This document shows, piece after piece, positions 23,342 to 24,474 of a stretch of DNA of 24,474 nucleotides (positions within the stretch are counted from its first letter, which is position 1; each line of letters begins with the position of its first letter). A program made the position numbers and the translations under genes. The stretch covers positions 1-24,474 of the forward strand of contig JAEZWW010000051.1 of NCBI GenBank assembly GCA_023442945.1, given 5' to 3'. The DNA comes from Pseudomonadota bacterium. Its GTDB lineage: Bacteria > Pseudomonadota > Gammaproteobacteria > Burkholderiales > Burkholderiaceae_C. Below the pieces are notes generated by a model. That model made no database searches, was not told where the DNA came from, and saw only the letters and a program-made list of their open reading frames with translations.

Positions 23342-23445
23342 GCCCCGTTCCGTTAAGATGAAGTGACCTTGCCGCGGGGCCGTCCGGCCCTGCGGTTCGT
23401 CTCACCAGCCGGGCTTGTCTGCCCGGCGCCAACGGACGGCCTGAC
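23342..23445 (+). promoter_or_regulatory. Structured leader of the YvlD/holin-like gene
   Basis: A possible -10 TAAGAT lies at 23354-23359. GGCCGTCCG (23378-23386) pairs perfectly with CGGACGGCC (23433-23441), which overlaps the start region just 4 bases before the ATG. It encloses a perfect hairpin GCCGGGC-TTGTCT-GCCCGGC (23408-23427). A competing local hairpin GGGCCG-TC-CGGCCC (23377-23390) uses the same left arm. This suggests switchable control of translation. It does not match the SAH riboswitch consensus I know. Confidence 0.55.
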
Positions 23446-23790
23446 ATGCTGAAACTCCTGCTCAAATGGTTGCTCTCGGCCGCGGCGCTGCTGGGCGTGG
23501 CCTACGTCTACGGCGGCGTGTCGGTCGCCAGCTTTGGCACCGCGATGTTCGCCGCCGCGATCATTGGCCTGTTGAACATGCTGGTGCGGCCGATCCTGGT
23601 GATCCTGACGATCCCGATCACGCTGCTCACGCTCGGACTGTTCCTGTTCGTGATCAACGCGCTGATGTTCTGGGCCGCTTCGGGCCTGATCGGTGGCTTT
23701 CACGTCAACGGCTTCTGGGCCGCGCTGCTGGGCTCGCTGATCTATTCGGCGCTGGGCGTGCTGATCGACGCGGTGCTGGAGAAGGCGTAA
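23446..23790 (+). CDS. YvlD / phage-holin-family small membrane protein
   Basis: A 114-aa, almost wholly hydrophobic protein with four helices (about 5-22, 27-48, 52-80, 88-110). It contains the family motif GLLNMLVRPILVILTIPITLLTLGLFLFVINALMFW, split by short turns. Despite the database name 'phage holin family', these are conserved chromosomal proteins of unknown function (COG1950 type), and there is no phage context here. In several Burkholderiales, as I recall, a homologue sits between ahcY and metF; neither gene is here. The ATG at 23446 lies in a strongly structured leader with only ACGGA as SD. It is convergent with the M48 protease gene. Confidence 0.9.
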   Translation: MLKLLLKWLLSAAALLGVAYVYGGVSVASFGTAMFAAAIIGLLNMLVRPILVILTIPITLLTLGLFLFVINALMFWAASGLIGGFHVNGFWAALLGSLIYSALGVLIDAVLEKA

Positions 23791-23818
23791 GCGCTTCTGC
23801 TGCTCGCCGACGAAGTAC

Positions 23819-23880
23819 TATCTATTTGATAGCTGTTCGCACTGATCACTGTAGGGCCAGAGGCCGATTGAACTTGAAAT
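23819..23880 (+). repeat. Dispersed repeat, copy 12 (forward, convergent spacer)
   Basis: TATCTATTTGATAGCTGTTCGC, ACTGATCACTGTAGGGCC, AGA, GGCCGATTGAACTTGAAAT. The 3' hairpin GGCC-AGA-GGCC is intact. It lies just upstream of a strong terminator between two convergent genes. Confidence 0.9.
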
Positions 23881-23894
23881 CGCCACCGCCATCG

Positions 23895-23922
23895 AAAAAC
23901 CGCCCTTCGAGGCGGTTTTTTC
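23895..23922. terminator. Bidirectional Rho-independent terminator
   Basis: AAAAACCGCC (23895-23904), loop CTTCGA, GGCGGTTTTT (23911-23920), then TC. This is a perfect 10-bp stem with T-runs on both strands, lying between the convergent holin-like and M48 genes, so it can serve both. Confidence 0.92.
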
Positions 23923-23958
23923 TTGCCTGCCCGGTGGCGGCCCCGCACACGGCCATCC

Positions 23959-24474
23959 TCAACGCCGCTTGAGCTCGTCCTCGCGCTGTTGGCGCAGCGC
24001 CGCTTGGGCGACGCGCAGGCGCGTGTCGACGATGTTGGCTTCGATCATGTCGGCGTTGCCGCCGGACGGCTTGCGCGAAAAGTCCTGCGCGGCGCGCCAG
24101 CGGTCGACCGCCCCGGCGTAGTCCCGGTGCGCCATCGCCACCTCGCCATGGGCGCGCAACGCGCGCAGCGTCTGGCCCTGGGCGTCGTACGCCGCCGCCA
24201 GCGCCTGCCAGGCGCCCGCGTCGCGCGGGTGGTCGCTGACCCAGGTTTGCAGCGCCGACGCGGCCTCGCCCGCGCGCTGCGTGGCGGTCAAGGCCTGGGC
24301 GCGCATCAGCAGGCTGGCTCGGCCAACCTGTCCCTGCGCGGCCGCGCCCGGGCTGGCTGCCCCCGTGCCTGGCGCGGCCGTGACTTGGCTGGCGGCGGTG
24401 CCCGCTGCGGGCAGCCATTCCAACGCCTTGGCCGGCTGGCCAGCGCGCAACGCCAGGTCGGCCTGCAGCAGGCG
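23959..24474 (-). CDS. M48 metalloprotease / BepA-like, C-terminal TPR region (partial)
   Basis: The last 171 codons of a gene that runs off the window edge; the frame is open to 24474, so the start and any protease domain lie outside. The visible part is helical and Ala-rich with TPR-like repeats: ALRAGQPAKALEWLP, LLMRAQALTATQRAGEAASALQTWVSDHPRDAGAWQALAAAYDAQGQTLRALRAHGEVAMAHRDYAGAVDRWRAAQD. It ends with a basic/acidic tail (QQREDELKRR). This arrangement fits the C-terminus of periplasmic BepA/YfgC-like M48 proteases that check outer-membrane protein assembly. With the catalytic part unseen, another TPR protein remains possible. Confidence 0.7.
   Translation of the reverse strand, partial: RLLQADLALRAGQPAKALEWLPAAGTAASQVTAAPGTGAASPGAAAQGQVGRASLLMRAQALTATQRAGEAASALQTWVSDHPRDAGAWQALAAAYDAQGQTLRALRAHGEVAMAHRDYAGAVDRWRAAQDFSRKPSGGNADMIEANIVDTRLRVAQAALRQQREDELKRR

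Noticed and set aside
23366..23445. SAH riboswitch before the holin-like gene (the homologue often sits near ahcY and metF)
   Set aside because: The conserved GAGG-GCGCTGCAA-type core that I know for that class is absent, and neither ahcY nor metF is in the window.
23446..23790. Prophage remnant, because of the holin family name
   Set aside because: No other phage gene is near; this family is widely chromosomal and the neighbours are housekeeping genes.

Overview
The window is GC-rich chromosomal DNA. It looks like a betaproteobacterium of the order Burkholderiales, most likely family Comamonadaceae. The basis is the gene set (tkt next to gap, a DUF3717/DUF1289 protein, a YkuD L,D-transpeptidase beside an M23 peptidase), the codon use, and a short dispersed repeat of a kind I associate with that family. 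The genus cannot be fixed from the sequence. I see no rRNA, tRNA, CRISPR array, transposase or prophage.

Layout: (1) 1-6472, an RND-type tripartite efflux operon in the order outer-membrane factor (5' cut by the window), lipoprotein adaptor, inner-membrane pump. It is followed, with a 1-nt overlap, by a rhomboid/rhombosortase-like membrane protein whose catalytic residues look lost. (2) 6559-10433, a minus-strand run: murU-like nucleotidyltransferase, TauE/SafE permease, pepP, and a MOSC protein that overlaps pepP by 4 nt. (3) 10658-13895, tkt then gap (central carbon metabolism). (4) 14106-16037, an L,D-transpeptidase and a LytM/M23 endopeptidase, both cell-wall enzymes. (5) 16477-17199, a membrane-anchored protein of unknown function whose likely original N-terminus is cut off by an in-frame TGA. 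(6) 17354-21558, a probable catabolic module with somewhat lower GC: a flavin monooxygenase fused to an alpha/beta hydrolase, an orphan ABC solute-binding protein, and a divergent TetR regulator. (7) 21585-23790, a DUF3717-DUF1289 protein, a TerC-family protein under a yybP-ykoY (Mn2+) riboswitch with a visible alternative hairpin, and a YvlD/holin-like membrane protein with its own structured leader. (8) 23959-24474, the C-terminal TPR part of an M48 (BepA-like) protease, convergent with the previous gene across a strong terminator.

The most striking feature is about twelve copies of one 55-70 bp repeat, with halves TAGCTGC-N-CGCGCA and TAGGGCC-N3-GGCC-GATT. It occurs in every convergent spacer, in one leader, and inside reading frames. 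One copy supplies a stop codon, one supplies a probable start codon, and one adds a peptide stretch to the murU-like enzyme. The repeat, the degenerate rhombosortase in the efflux operon, the monooxygenase-hydrolase fusion and the two structured leaders are the points most worth follow-up.
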